Position numbers and translations under genes: made by a program. From Pseudomonadota bacterium (GTDB taxonomy: Bacteria > Myxococcota_A > Polyangia > Haliangiales > Haliangiaceae), in contig JAKSDA010000397.1 of NCBI GenBank assembly GCA_022360315.1, positions 1 through 64,000 on the forward strand: a stretch of DNA of 64,000 nucleotides. The letters run 5' to 3'. Below the pieces are notes generated by a model. That model saw nothing but the letters and a program-made list of their open reading frames with translations. It searched no databases and had not been told where the DNA came from. Shown one piece after another: positions 8,266 through 16,356 of the stretch. Position 1 is the stretch's first letter. Each line of letters begins with the position of its first letter.

Positions 8266-9270
8266 CTACTCGCGCCTGGTCGGACCTCGCAGCCACGTCC
8301 GCAGCGATGACTCGGCGCGCTCGAGAGCGGACGAGCGGTTGGATTGCCAGGTTTTCAGCTCCGGGTAGCCGTTTGCTTCCTGTGCGACCAGGTGGCGGGC
8401 AAAATGGCCGGAGCGAATGTTATCGAGAACCTGTTTGATGCGGTCTTCGACATCGGCCGCGGGGCCGAGTGCCGAGTTCCAGTGGTGGGCAATACCGACC
8501 TGGCAGGCCGGCGAGGCGTGACTGGAGATCATCCCGGTCAGCCCTTCGCGTGCAGCTGCAGACAGAACCTCGCCGAGTTCCCCAGAGCCGTGCAGTTCCA
8601 TCAGAGCCACCTCGGGCGGATAGCCGGCGGCGACCAGCAAATCGAAAGCGTCCTCGAGAGCGCGAAAGATGAGCGGATAGGTGAAGTGTTCGGAAAAGTG
8701 GTCGAGTTCGGTCTCCTCGGCAAAGCTGGCCTCGATGGCGGCGCAGCGGGTGATGCCGAGCGCACCGGCAAGGCCGAGAAGTCGGCTCCATGCCCGACCA
8801 GTTGCGTCGTTGTGCACGCCGACGAACGCGGGTACGCCCCACTGGTCGACAAATCGCTGACGCAGATACTTGCCCGGCATGCGCGGAGCCACGAGCAACA
8901 GATCGACACTATCGGGTGGCTCGATGAGACCATGGTGCACGGTAAAGCCGTGGGCAAATACCAGTGCGTTGCCCGGCGCGAGGTTGGGCGCGATCGATTC
9001 CGCATAGATCCCGGGCTGGGCCTCGTCGGGCAAGAGCACGACCACAACGCTGCCCTGCCGGGCTGCGCCAGCCAGGTCGGTGACGGCAAAACCGTCGTGC
9101 TCGGCCTGGGCGCGGTACGGGTCGGCGCGATTGCCGACAATGACCTCGACACCCGAGTCGCGCAGATTGAGCGCCTGCGCCCGACCCTGAATGCCGTAGC
9201 CCAAGATGGCAACGCGCTCGCCGTCGAGCGCTCCACCCGGTACATCCTCGTCGTAAAATACCCGCGTCAT
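8266..9270 (-). CDS. ilvC: Ketol-acid reductoisomerase family protein (divergent)
   Basis: A 334-aa class I KARI-like protein; family members perform the second step of branched-chain amino acid synthesis using NAD(P)H. The nucleotide-binding loop is GYGIQGRAQALNLRDSG (from about residue 24), followed by HGF and then VAPRMPG, where the common form is APKGPG. The first metal site is visible as EASFAEETELD. In the second site the usual E-C-L-H-E pattern reads E-L-H-G-S, so one metal-binding Glu appears replaced. It stands alone without ilvB, ilvN or ilvD. It may be a divergent KARI or a relative with a changed substrate. Confidence 0.75.
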   Translation of the reverse strand: MTRVFYDEDVPGGALDGERVAILGYGIQGRAQALNLRDSGVEVIVGNRADPYRAQAEHDGFAVTDLAGAARQGSVVVVLLPDEAQPGIYAESIAPNLAPGNALVFAHGFTVHHGLIEPPDSVDLLLVAPRMPGKYLRQRFVDQWGVPAFVGVHNDATGRAWSRLLGLAGALGITRCAAIEASFAEETELDHFSEHFTYPLIFRALEDAFDLLVAAGYPPEVALMELHGSGELGEVLSAAAREGLTGMISSHASPACQVGIAHHWNSALGPAADVEDRIKQVLDNIRSGHFARHLVAQEANGYPELKTWQSNRSSALERAESSLRTWLRGPTRRE

Positions 9271-9293
9271 GGCGCGATCATAGAGTCCATCTC

Positions 9294-9335
9294 AAAAATC
9301 TCCATGGCCAGGCCCAAGGACCGCGGGAGATTTTT
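9294..9335. repeat. Inverted repeat in the ilvC/mtnA divergent gap
   Basis: AAAAATCTCC at 9294-9303 and GGAGATTTTT at 9326-9335 form perfect 10-bp arms around a 22-bp interior. The gap 9271-9507 (237 bp) holds the outward-facing starts of the reductoisomerase-like gene and mtnA. The arms resemble IS or MITE ends, but a hairpin or operator is possible. A 61-codon minus-strand frame across this gap has no recognisable domain and is not called. Confidence 0.4.
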
Positions 9336-9507
9336 CCAACCCTGGCACCTATGCCGGCATCGACCCCGGCCACCGCTCGGGCGCAGCCCTGGCTCGTCCG
9401 GGTTCTGCGCGAAGTGGCTCGAAGAACAGACAACTCATCACCTCCACTTCGGGGGTAGAGCATGGACTGGCCTGGTGCAATGAATCAGTCCCAGTTATGC
9501 TCGTCCC

Positions 9508-10590
9508 ATGGGTGATCGTGAGATCTTCAGTCCACTGCGCTGGAATGACGGTGTCCTTCAGCTGATCGATCAGCTTCGCCTGCCCGGCGAAGAAGTATGG
9601 ATCGACTGTGCCAGTGAGGACGAGGTGCACCGGGCGATTCGCACCATGATCGTGCGCGGCGCGCCGGCCATAGGCTGCGCTGCCGCGTACGGTGTGGCCA
9701 TCGCGGCGCGCCGGATAGCAGGCGAGAGCCCGGAGCTGGCCCGCGATGGCTTCGCTGCCGAGATCGAAACGGTGCTGGCTGACCTGGCCACGGCTCGGCC
9801 CACAGCGGTCAATTTATTCTGGGCATTGGACGAGATGCGCAATGTCGTACGCGCAGCTGAAAAATCGGCATCGGCGCGGCAACTCGCCGATGCCATGGAA
9901 CAGCGGGCGGTGAGTATTCACGGCGAAGACATCGCCATGTGCCAGCGAATCGGGCAACACGGTGCCGATTTCGTACCGGATGGCGGCACTGTGCTCACCC
10001 ATTGCAACGCCGGTGCTCTGGCCACCGGCGGGTACGGTACTGCCCTCGGCGTGATACGCGCGGCGCACGAGGCCGGCAAGACGCTCAGCGTGATCGCCGA
10101 CGAGACCCGACCGTACTTGCAAGGCGCGAGGCTCACCGCCTGGGAACTCATGCGCGATGGGCTCGACGTCACGGTCATTCCCGATGGCGCCGCCGCGGCA
10201 TTACTCCGCCGCGGCGAGATTCAGTGCTGCGTGGTCGGGGCCGACCGCATCGCGGCCAATGGCGACGCCGCCAACAAGATCGGCACCTACGGTGTGGCGC
10301 TGGCTGCCAACGCCAGCAATGTGCCGTTTTATGTCGCAGCGCCGCGATCCACGGTCGATCTTCAAACCGCACGAGGTGCCGACATTCCCATTGAAGAGCG
10401 CGAAGGCGCCGAGATGTTCAACATCGGCACTACCCGCATTGCTCCGGCCCAGGTCAAGGGCCGCTACCCCGCGTTTGACGTGACACCAGCCCACCTCATC
10501 ACTGCCATCATCACCGACGCTGGCGTGGCCAGACCGCCATACACCGAGTCGCTAGCCCAGCTCATGTCGTCCGATACAATCCGGTCCTGA
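9508..10590 (+). CDS. mtnA: S-methyl-5-thioribose-1-phosphate isomerase
   Basis: A 360-aa eIF2B-fold isomerase converting methylthioribose 1-phosphate to methylthioribulose 1-phosphate in methionine salvage. Family marks are IVRGAPAIGCAAAYG near residue 50, the catalytic Cys in THCNAGALATGGYGTA (about 165) and the catalytic Asp in GADRIAANGD (about 244), followed by NKIGTYG. Length is normal for the family. No other mtn gene lies beside it. It could alternatively serve a related aldose-phosphate isomerisation, but all key motifs of MtnA are intact. Confidence 0.93.
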   Translation: MGDREIFSPLRWNDGVLQLIDQLRLPGEEVWIDCASEDEVHRAIRTMIVRGAPAIGCAAAYGVAIAARRIAGESPELARDGFAAEIETVLADLATARPTAVNLFWALDEMRNVVRAAEKSASARQLADAMEQRAVSIHGEDIAMCQRIGQHGADFVPDGGTVLTHCNAGALATGGYGTALGVIRAAHEAGKTLSVIADETRPYLQGARLTAWELMRDGLDVTVIPDGAAAALLRRGEIQCCVVGADRIAANGDAANKIGTYGVALAANASNVPFYVAAPRSTVDLQTARGADIPIEEREGAEMFNIGTTRIAPAQVKGRYPAFDVTPAHLITAIITDAGVARPPYTESLAQLMSSDTIRS

Positions 10591-10791
10591 CTCGCTCACC
10601 GCTCGCCCCCGCCCGGCACCAAACCCGTCCGTCCATCAAGGACTGGCAAGAAAGGTCGGCCTAGTTTCTGCGGCAGAGATGTTCTAGATCGAGGAGAGCT
10701 TGCTGCGCATTCCGGCCATCGTGCAGCGCCTGGGCTGGCGACGATTCGCTGATCAGTTGATCGTGGGCATGAGAATTCTCCTCGTCGTCGT
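10591..10791. other. Intergenic region with an unassigned minus-strand reading frame
   Basis: About 200 bp between the convergent ends of mtnA and the flavin oxidoreductase. On the minus strand a stop-free frame of about 40 codons, acidic and free of obvious shadow composition, follows the oxidoreductase stop and ends near 10664. It has no usable ATG in frame. An ATG with a GGAG ribosome-binding site at about 10771 opens only five codons. It may be a remnant; nothing else is seen. Confidence 0.3.
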
Positions 10792-12276
10792 TTACTCGGG
10801 CTTCCAGGGCGGCGCGACCAGGCGGCGACGCCCGGTTGCGTCGAGTTTGACTCCGGGGCCGTCGAGGTCGACGCGATCCCATAGCTTGCAGGTGACCTGC
10901 TTGTGCTTCTGGTCCAGCGCCTCGCAGTAATTGGTGAATTCGCAGCGCCGGATGTCCTGGCCGCGGCCCAGGCGCATTTTCAGGAACCAATCGGGGTCGG
11001 CCAGGGCTTGCCGGGCCGAGGCGATAATGTCGGCCTCGCCGCGCTGAAGAATAGCCTCGGCCTGGGCAAAACTGCCGATACCACCCGCGGTGACCACTGG
11101 AAGGTGATAACCGGCCCGGTTGACCGCACGCTTGATCGCCGCGGCCAGCGGAACGTTGCGCGCAAATGGGCCGATCTCATCCGAATAGATCGTGGGCATG
11201 CATTCGTAGCCGGAACGCCCGGTATACGGATACGACGCTTCGCCGACCTTGGGCTGCTTGGCATCCTCGAACTTGCCGCCCTTGGAGATCGATAGATAGT
11301 CGAGCCCTGCCCCGGCAAAGCAGACCCCAAAATACACCGCGTCGTCGAGCCGACTGCCACCTTCGATGACATCGTCGCCGAGATAACGCACACCTACCAC
11401 CCGGTCTCGACCGACCCGATCGCGTACCGCAGCAATGACCTCCAGCGGCAATCGCGCGCGATGCTCGCGCACTCCGCCATAGCCGTCATCGCGGGTGTTG
11501 AGCGCGGACAAAAACGAGGCCATGGTGTAGGCATGGGCGTAGTGCAGCTCGACACCGTCGAATCCGGCGGCAAAGGCGCGCTCTGCTGCATTGGCGAAGA
11601 GGCCGGGCAAGACCCGAGGCAGGTCGCGAATGTGAGGCAGATGGGTGTCCCATACCCGCTCTCGATACCCATAGTGCAGGTCTTCGAGTTCGCGTCCGGT
11701 CAAGACCTCGGCGAGCAACGACTCGTCGAGGCCGCCGATCATGTGCCGGACCTCGGCCTCCGGGGTCTTGGCGGGGTCGCGCCATCGCAACTCGCCGATG
11801 ACCCGGGAAAGCCGGTCTCGGTGCTCGCCGTTCAGCTGCAAAAACCGGTCGAAGTACTTCTTCTTGGGTGGTCGCCGCCGGATGGTGAGAAAGTCGATGC
11901 ACTGGATGAACAGCCTGGTGTGGCCCTGCGAACCCTCGCGCACAGCGTCGACCAGTCGGCGCAGTCCGGGCAGGAATCGGTCGTGGCCAATGCGCAATAG
12001 CGGCCCGGACGGAATGTCGCGAATGCCAGTCGCCTCGACCACGATGACCCCGGGCCGACCCTCGGCAAACCGCCTGTACCAATCGATGACGTCGTCTGTG
12101 ACGTGGCCCTCTTCGGTCGCACGCCACGGCACCATAGCCGGGACCCAGGTCCGCTGCTCGGCTTCGATGGGGCCAATGGCCACCTTGCTGAACAAACGCG
12201 ATCGAGCAGCTTGGTCTTCGGTCGGCCAGCCCGGATCGGGCAGCTTGTACTTGATACGCTCGGGTGGCTGCCACAT
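10792..12276 (-). CDS. NADH:flavin oxidoreductase, old yellow enzyme family
   Basis: A 494-aa FMN-dependent TIM-barrel oxidoreductase of the OYE type, longer than the classic 360-aa form. Visible marks are GVIVVEATGI in the early strands, then AGFDGVELHYAHAYTMASFLS with the active-site His pair region, NTRDDGYGG, the LDYLSISKGGKF strand, and VVTAGGI followed by ADIIASARQALADPDWFLK in the FMN phosphate-binding end. A cysteine-containing tail (FTNYCEALDQKHKQVTCKLW) follows. That recalls 2,4-dienoyl-CoA reductase-like members, though the second flavin domain is absent. Substrate unknown; no partner genes are adjacent. Confidence 0.88.
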   Translation of the reverse strand: MWQPPERIKYKLPDPGWPTEDQAARSRLFSKVAIGPIEAEQRTWVPAMVPWRATEEGHVTDDVIDWYRRFAEGRPGVIVVEATGIRDIPSGPLLRIGHDRFLPGLRRLVDAVREGSQGHTRLFIQCIDFLTIRRRPPKKKYFDRFLQLNGEHRDRLSRVIGELRWRDPAKTPEAEVRHMIGGLDESLLAEVLTGRELEDLHYGYRERVWDTHLPHIRDLPRVLPGLFANAAERAFAAGFDGVELHYAHAYTMASFLSALNTRDDGYGGVREHRARLPLEVIAAVRDRVGRDRVVGVRYLGDDVIEGGSRLDDAVYFGVCFAGAGLDYLSISKGGKFEDAKQPKVGEASYPYTGRSGYECMPTIYSDEIGPFARNVPLAAAIKRAVNRAGYHLPVVTAGGIGSFAQAEAILQRGEADIIASARQALADPDWFLKMRLGRGQDIRRCEFTNYCEALDQKHKQVTCKLWDRVDLDGPGVKLDATGRRRLVAPPWKPE

Positions 12277-12352
12277 GAGGGGTGACTCATACCACGACAG
12301 AGCGCGATCACGGCAGGAATTACGTCGAGCCGTGTGGTGAATCGCCGGATCG

Positions 12353-12505
12353 TCAGCGCGACGACCTAGGCGGCTTCTTCAGCCCGTATTTTTGCATCAG
12401 CCGGATCAGTGCCCAACGCGAGATGCCGAGTTCGCGCGCAGCATGGGTCTGATTGCCGCCACAGCGCTCGAGGGCTGCCACGACCGCGTCGCGTTCGACC
12501 TCGGC
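12353..12505 (-). pseudogene. Orphan Fis-type helix-turn-helix, remnant of a sigma-54 activator
   Basis: The last 50 codons of a minus-strand frame encode a clear Fis-like DNA-binding end: AAL.RCGGNQTHAARELGIS, then a recognition helix and RLMQKYGLKK, then a stop at 12353. This is the C-terminus of NtrC-type activators. The frame upstream shows no AAA+ or receiver domain and has shadow-like composition, so the rest of the gene is gone or out of frame. Placement next to the eCIS-core locus suggests it may once have belonged to that region, which is speculative. Confidence 0.55.
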
Positions 12506-13060
12506 CGGGTCGGGCCGGCGATGACCACACCGTTGACCCGGGTGTCGTTGCGGCTGTTGAACTGGCGGTGATGCATCGCGGGCCCGGCAATGGGAGGTTC
12601 TTGTGAGCGGCTTCAGGGTCACAGCGCAACAGTAGTTCCCAGCGGGTGTAACGATCGAATGCCCGGCCATTGTGATCGAACTCGCGGGCCCGGCCACGCC
12701 AGCTGTACTCTATGTGTGGCAGGCCGGGGACTTTGCTCTCCACCCGCAAACGGTCATTGGGCCGGCCGACTGGCCGCCCGTGGCTGGCTGGCTGATCTGT
12801 TCTCCGGTTCAGGTGAGCGGGGCCTGGAAAGCGGCCGTGCGGAAATCCTGCAGGGTTGATATCTCGCCCGTCCATATGCCGCCCGGCCGCTGGCTGAATA
12901 CGTGCAAAATCCGCTCTGTGCGCCCCACACAAAAGTGGGCAGGCTCGACGTGGAGATTTGCGATGGGCTATCAGCGATTCGCCGACTGTCCAGGAGGCCG
13001 CGTCGGCGATTTGCTGGAATCGCTCTTGCATTGCCGATCGTGGCGCAATGGCGTGAGGAA
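12506..13060. other. Long gap with no convincing gene
   Basis: Open frames exist on both strands but none shows a recognisable family. A minus-strand segment around 12590-12880 reads as non-shadow-like protein in one frame, without an assignable start. It could be the degenerate upstream part of the Fis-domain gene or an inserted relic. The last bases hold a GAGGA ribosome-binding site for the gene starting at 13061. Confidence 0.4.
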
Positions 13061-14068
13061 ATGCACGTGATACGGTTCGATGACAGCAATGACAACACCA
13101 GGCGTCCAGACGACGAGTTCTGGCCAGGCGAGCACGAAGAGGACGACGAGCGGAGCGAGGAGTACTCGATTGCTCCGGGCAAACGAACGCTGACCCAAGA
13201 TCTGGACCCTCGCACGGCCGAGTTGCGTCCCCGACGAAACATCCATCGCGATGCGAGCCAGCGTGGCAAGGCACAGCCGCTGGCGGTCCCGGGCAAGCGA
13301 ACGCATACAGCGCGGCTCGAGGCCATGACGCGAAATTTCGGCCGGCGGCGCGACCACATAGCGCGACGCCAGGCCGGAGCAGCTGGTTCCGTACCTCATG
13401 CACCGGTGCAGCGCCGGGCCCGCGGAGAGGTCGAGGACGAGGTGATCAACCGGGCTGCTCGGGCAGGACTGCAGGGCAGTGGACAGTCGCTGCCCTATTT
13501 CGATCGAATTCAGGCCGGTGTCGGTCGCTTTGATATTTCGTTTATCCGTGCCCATCTGGGCGACGATGTCGCAGCGGCCTGTACCGCGATGCAAGCCGAG
13601 GCGTTTGCCGCGGGCAGCCGGGTGGCGTTCCGCGACCGTCCGGACCTGTTCACAGTGGCTCACGAGGTCACGCATGTGCTCCAGCAGGTCGGCGGATATG
13701 TCCCCTCCGGCGGTGTCGGCCGCTCGGGCGACCGCTACGAGCGCCATGCCGACGAAGTCGCTCACCGGGTAATAGCCGGTCAGTCCGCCGAGTCGCTGAT
13801 CGCGCAGATGGACACGGCTGGTCGCCTGCCAGTGTTGTCCTCGCAGCATCCCGCGCAGAGCTGGTTCACGAGGACAAGGCAAGGACCGATCAGGTCCTGG
13901 AACGGGTGTTCTCTAGTGGCCGCTTTTCCGGCCGCAGCTGGCACGGCGGCAAGGCGATCGGCACGCAGGGCACCGCGGCCAATGCGCTGGATCGGGCTCC
14001 AGGCGTCCGCTCACCGCAGCCGGTCGGCGAAAAAACTGCCGGTGGGCCGGCGCCTGGCGCCCGTCTGA
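13061..14068 (+). CDS. eCIS core domain (DUF4157) protein, frame-broken at the 3' end
   Basis: The ATG at 13061 is preceded by GAGGA. The acidic N-terminus contains GKRTLTQDL, a motif common at the start of eCIS-core proteins. The DUF4157 domain runs about residues 125-245: GLQGSGQSLPYFDRIQAG, then a block ending in the metallopeptidase-like HEVTHVLQQ, then GDRYERHADEVAHRVIAGQSAESL. Such proteins accompany extracellular contractile injection systems or are toxin-linked. From about 13850 this frame turns arginine-rich and stops at 14068. The protein-like sequence continues in a second frame (about 13855-14030) and then in the frame of the next entry, so two frameshifts are implied. Confidence 0.75.
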   Translation: MHVIRFDDSNDNTRRPDDEFWPGEHEEDDERSEEYSIAPGKRTLTQDLDPRTAELRPRRNIHRDASQRGKAQPLAVPGKRTHTARLEAMTRNFGRRRDHIARRQAGAAGSVPHAPVQRRARGEVEDEVINRAARAGLQGSGQSLPYFDRIQAGVGRFDISFIRAHLGDDVAAACTAMQAEAFAAGSRVAFRDRPDLFTVAHEVTHVLQQVGGYVPSGGVGRSGDRYERHADEVAHRVIAGQSAESLIAQMDTAGRLPVLSSQHPAQSWFTRTRQGPIRSWNGCSLVAAFPAAAGTAARRSARRAPRPMRWIGLQASAHRSRSAKKLPVGRRLAPV

Positions 14069-14090
14069 CTCCGCTGAGCATCTGGCCGAG

Positions 14091-14837
14091 TTGACCGGAA
14101 TCGACCCGGATAAGGTTGCCACGTCGCGCGAAGTGGGTAGTGGTATCGGAACCAGCGCGAGCCTCGATCGGGCGAATATCGCCCATCCCGAGCATTTTGC
14201 GCAGGGACTTCTGGCCCAGTTACCGAATGCGCTCGACGAGCTCCAGGCCGCGTTTCCGGTCGATTTGCCCCCGTTCGTGCGCGCCGATCTGCCCGGGCAA
14301 GTCGGCTCAGCCGGGCAGGCGGCGCAGCAAAATGACGCCGGCCGGGCAGCCACCAGCCGGTTGATCGGCACACTCGATACGTTAAACCGGCGGCTCGACA
14401 AGGCTGTTGGGCCGGCATCGGAACCTTCGAATAACAAGCATCGGCATCCGATCACTGGCGCGGGGGTGCAGTCTGACACGGCCACGATAATCGGGCGCCG
14501 GCCAAATGGCGAGTGGGTGCTCGATATCGATGGTGCCAGTTATGTCTACAATCCCTTTGTAGGCCAGTTTTTGGGCTCGGAAAGCAGCCCGACATCGGCT
14601 CGGGTGACAGGCGATGCGAGCAGCGGTCAGCCCCGCCTGGTCGTGACCACACCGGATGGCCGGCGCCGCGAGCTGGCCCTGGTCAATCGCGATGCGACAG
14701 TGAAAGACGCCGTGGGATCCGAGCCGGCGAGCACACAAGGGCATGCACAACAGGCCTATGTAGACGGCGTGGCGCTGGTCGAGTCCATTGTCACAGAGAT
14801 CGCGTCGGCCCCGACCGATCGCCGCGAACAAGAATGA
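14091..14837 (+). CDS. C-terminal continuation of the eCIS-core protein (separate frame)
   Basis: About 248 codons beginning at a TTG within a protein-like frame (SAEHLAELTGIDPDKVA); there is no ribosome-binding site, so it is better seen as the tail of the broken DUF4157 gene than as an independent start. An A6 run at 14030-14035 is a natural place for the frame change. It contains an alanine-rich helical part, then a beta-rich segment (WVLDIDGASYVYNPFVGQFL, then RLVVTTPDGRRRELALV). No known domain is recognised. It could be an effector-like C-terminus or a peptidoglycan-interacting module; this cannot be decided. Confidence 0.5.
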   Translation: MTGIDPDKVATSREVGSGIGTSASLDRANIAHPEHFAQGLLAQLPNALDELQAAFPVDLPPFVRADLPGQVGSAGQAAQQNDAGRAATSRLIGTLDTLNRRLDKAVGPASEPSNNKHRHPITGAGVQSDTATIIGRRPNGEWVLDIDGASYVYNPFVGQFLGSESSPTSARVTGDASSGQPRLVVTTPDGRRRELALVNRDATVKDAVGSEPASTQGHAQQAYVDGVALVESIVTEIASAPTDRREQE

Positions 14838-14880
14838 CGATGGCATCAAATGGAATGATGACCACTGGATTGCAATCGAT

Positions 14881-15213
14881 ATGAGTATACCGCCAACGAC
14901 CCATCCGCGAGTCCGCGGTCGAGAAAACCGCCCAAATGGCACTCAACAGGTCTTCGTCTCCGGGGCGCAGTCATCTTTGCTGCCGGGGCAGGCCGGGCAA
15001 ATGGCTTTTCTGTGCGGTGTGATCGAGGGGCTCCTTCGCCTGCATGGCCCGCTACCGCCGGCCGACGAGATCGCTGTGCGCGACAAGCTGAAGTCGATTC
15101 TACCGCTGCTTGTCCGCGACTCCATTCTCGCCGGGCATTGTGCAGACACCGGGGAAACCGGGCCGGATCAAATTCCATCGAGATACCTGGATCCCGGTTG
15201 GGGCGGGAATTGA
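14881..15213 (+). CDS. Hypothetical protein downstream of the eCIS-core gene
   Basis: The ATG at 14881 opens a 110-aa frame with balanced composition: a polar N-terminus, an alpha-helical centre (MAFLCGVIEGLLRLHG) and another helix (KLKSILPLLVRDSILAG). It follows the eCIS-core frame by 43 bp and is co-directional, so it may be its immunity or accessory partner. No family was recognised. There is no strong ribosome-binding site, which lowers confidence in this exact start. Confidence 0.5.
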   Translation: MSIPPTTHPRVRGRENRPNGTQQVFVSGAQSSLLPGQAGQMAFLCGVIEGLLRLHGPLPPADEIAVRDKLKSILPLLVRDSILAGHCADTGETGPDQIPSRYLDPGWGGN

Positions 15214-15261
15214 GTCTGAGGAATCGCTTTTTGACACGGCGCCACTGCAGGAGCCGGTCTT

Positions 15262-16317
15262 TTAAGCAGCGGGCGCAGCGGTGACCAGGAGGGCGACCGG
15301 CTCGTCGCCGCTCATCACCTGGATATCCCCGGTAGCAGCCGGGATAACCATGCTCTGGCCGCGGCGTATCGCAACCGCGCCGCGAGCATGGCGCACGTGG
15401 GCCGAGCCAGCCACACAAACCACGGCCAGAAGCGTCCCGATCGCTGGAATGTCGAGAATGCCGCAGCCAGACCAACGCTCCAGGATGAACTGCGAACACG
15501 CAACGATGACAGTACGGCTAAACGCGCCGTCAGTGAGGCTTTCGGGTGTGGACCGACACCCCGCCACAAAAGCATCACCTCGGCGGCCATCCCACCGGGT
15601 CACTGCGAGTGCGCGCTCAATATGCAGTGGGCGCGGCCGACCGGTTGGTGACAGCCTACCGGCGCGGTCGTAGCGGCGCTGCCAATCCCAGTAACGATAC
15701 GTAGCGCCGCAGCACCCGGGGGTGATGGATTGTGGCTCGAGCAGGGTCAATCCGGCGCCAACAGCGTGCACAGTGCCAGGTGGGATCACGAAAGCATCGC
15801 CCGCCGTGACAGGGACGAAGTTCATGAACTGATCGAGATGGCCCCCGCGTCGCAGGCATTGCTCGACGTCGCCCCTGGCCACGCCGTCGCGAAAGCCCAG
15901 ATAGATACCGGAGCCGGGCTCGGCATCCAGGACATACCAGGCCTCCACCTTGCCGCTTTCACCTGCTGCCAGCGCTGGATCATCGTCAGTCGGATGGACC
16001 TGCACCGACAGGTTATCCCGCGCATCGAGCAATTTGATCAGAAGCCGAGTCTGGTTGTCACCCCGGCACGTGCTATCGCGACCCAACCAGGCTGCTGGAG
16101 CGGCCCGAATGGCGTCGCCGAGCCGTGCATCATCGTCGCCGAAACGCGATGGAAACGACGGTTCTACCGAAATTTCCCACGACTCACCGCATACTGGTAC
16201 ACGCCCGGCCTCACCGAGAGACAATCCTCGCTTGTACTGGTCGAGGATCCGACGTCCTCCCCACGGCGTACGGCATGCCGGGGTGAAGTTGTCCGGGCGA
16301 AGCAATCGCGGTCGCAT
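15262..16317 (-). CDS. manA: Mannose-6-phosphate isomerase, class I
   Basis: A 351-aa cupin-fold, zinc-dependent enzyme interconverting mannose 6-phosphate and fructose 6-phosphate. Visible marks are LIKLLDARDNLSVQVHPTD (Gln and His zinc ligands, about residues 93-111), KVEAWYVLDAEPGS (Glu ligand), and FVIPPGTVHAVGAGLTLLEPQ with the last His ligand. The ATG has a strong GGAGG site 8 bp upstream. It lies 39 bp after the stop of a secreted mannanase-like gene on the same strand. That suggests a mannan-to-fructose-6-phosphate route, with the isomerase processing imported mannose after phosphorylation. Confidence 0.93.
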   Translation of the reverse strand: MRPRLLRPDNFTPACRTPWGGRRILDQYKRGLSLGEAGRVPVCGESWEISVEPSFPSRFGDDDARLGDAIRAAPAAWLGRDSTCRGDNQTRLLIKLLDARDNLSVQVHPTDDDPALAAGESGKVEAWYVLDAEPGSGIYLGFRDGVARGDVEQCLRRGGHLDQFMNFVPVTAGDAFVIPPGTVHAVGAGLTLLEPQSITPGCCGATYRYWDWQRRYDRAGRLSPTGRPRPLHIERALAVTRWDGRRGDAFVAGCRSTPESLTDGAFSRTVIVACSQFILERWSGCGILDIPAIGTLLAVVCVAGSAHVRHARGAVAIRRGQSMVIPAATGDIQVMSGDEPVALLVTAAPAA

Positions 16318-16356
16318 ACCTCGTATCCTCCTTCTATCGTCTGGTTTCGATGCCGG

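Noticed and set aside
8344..9483. A 379-codon plus-strand frame opposite the reductoisomerase-like gene
   Set aside because: It mirrors the coding strand of a clear KARI-family protein and has no family match of its own.
12366..13403. A 345-codon minus-strand frame across the eCIS-core 5' region
   Set aside because: It overlaps the well-supported DUF4157 gene, and its end overlaps the Fis helix in another frame; no domain was found.
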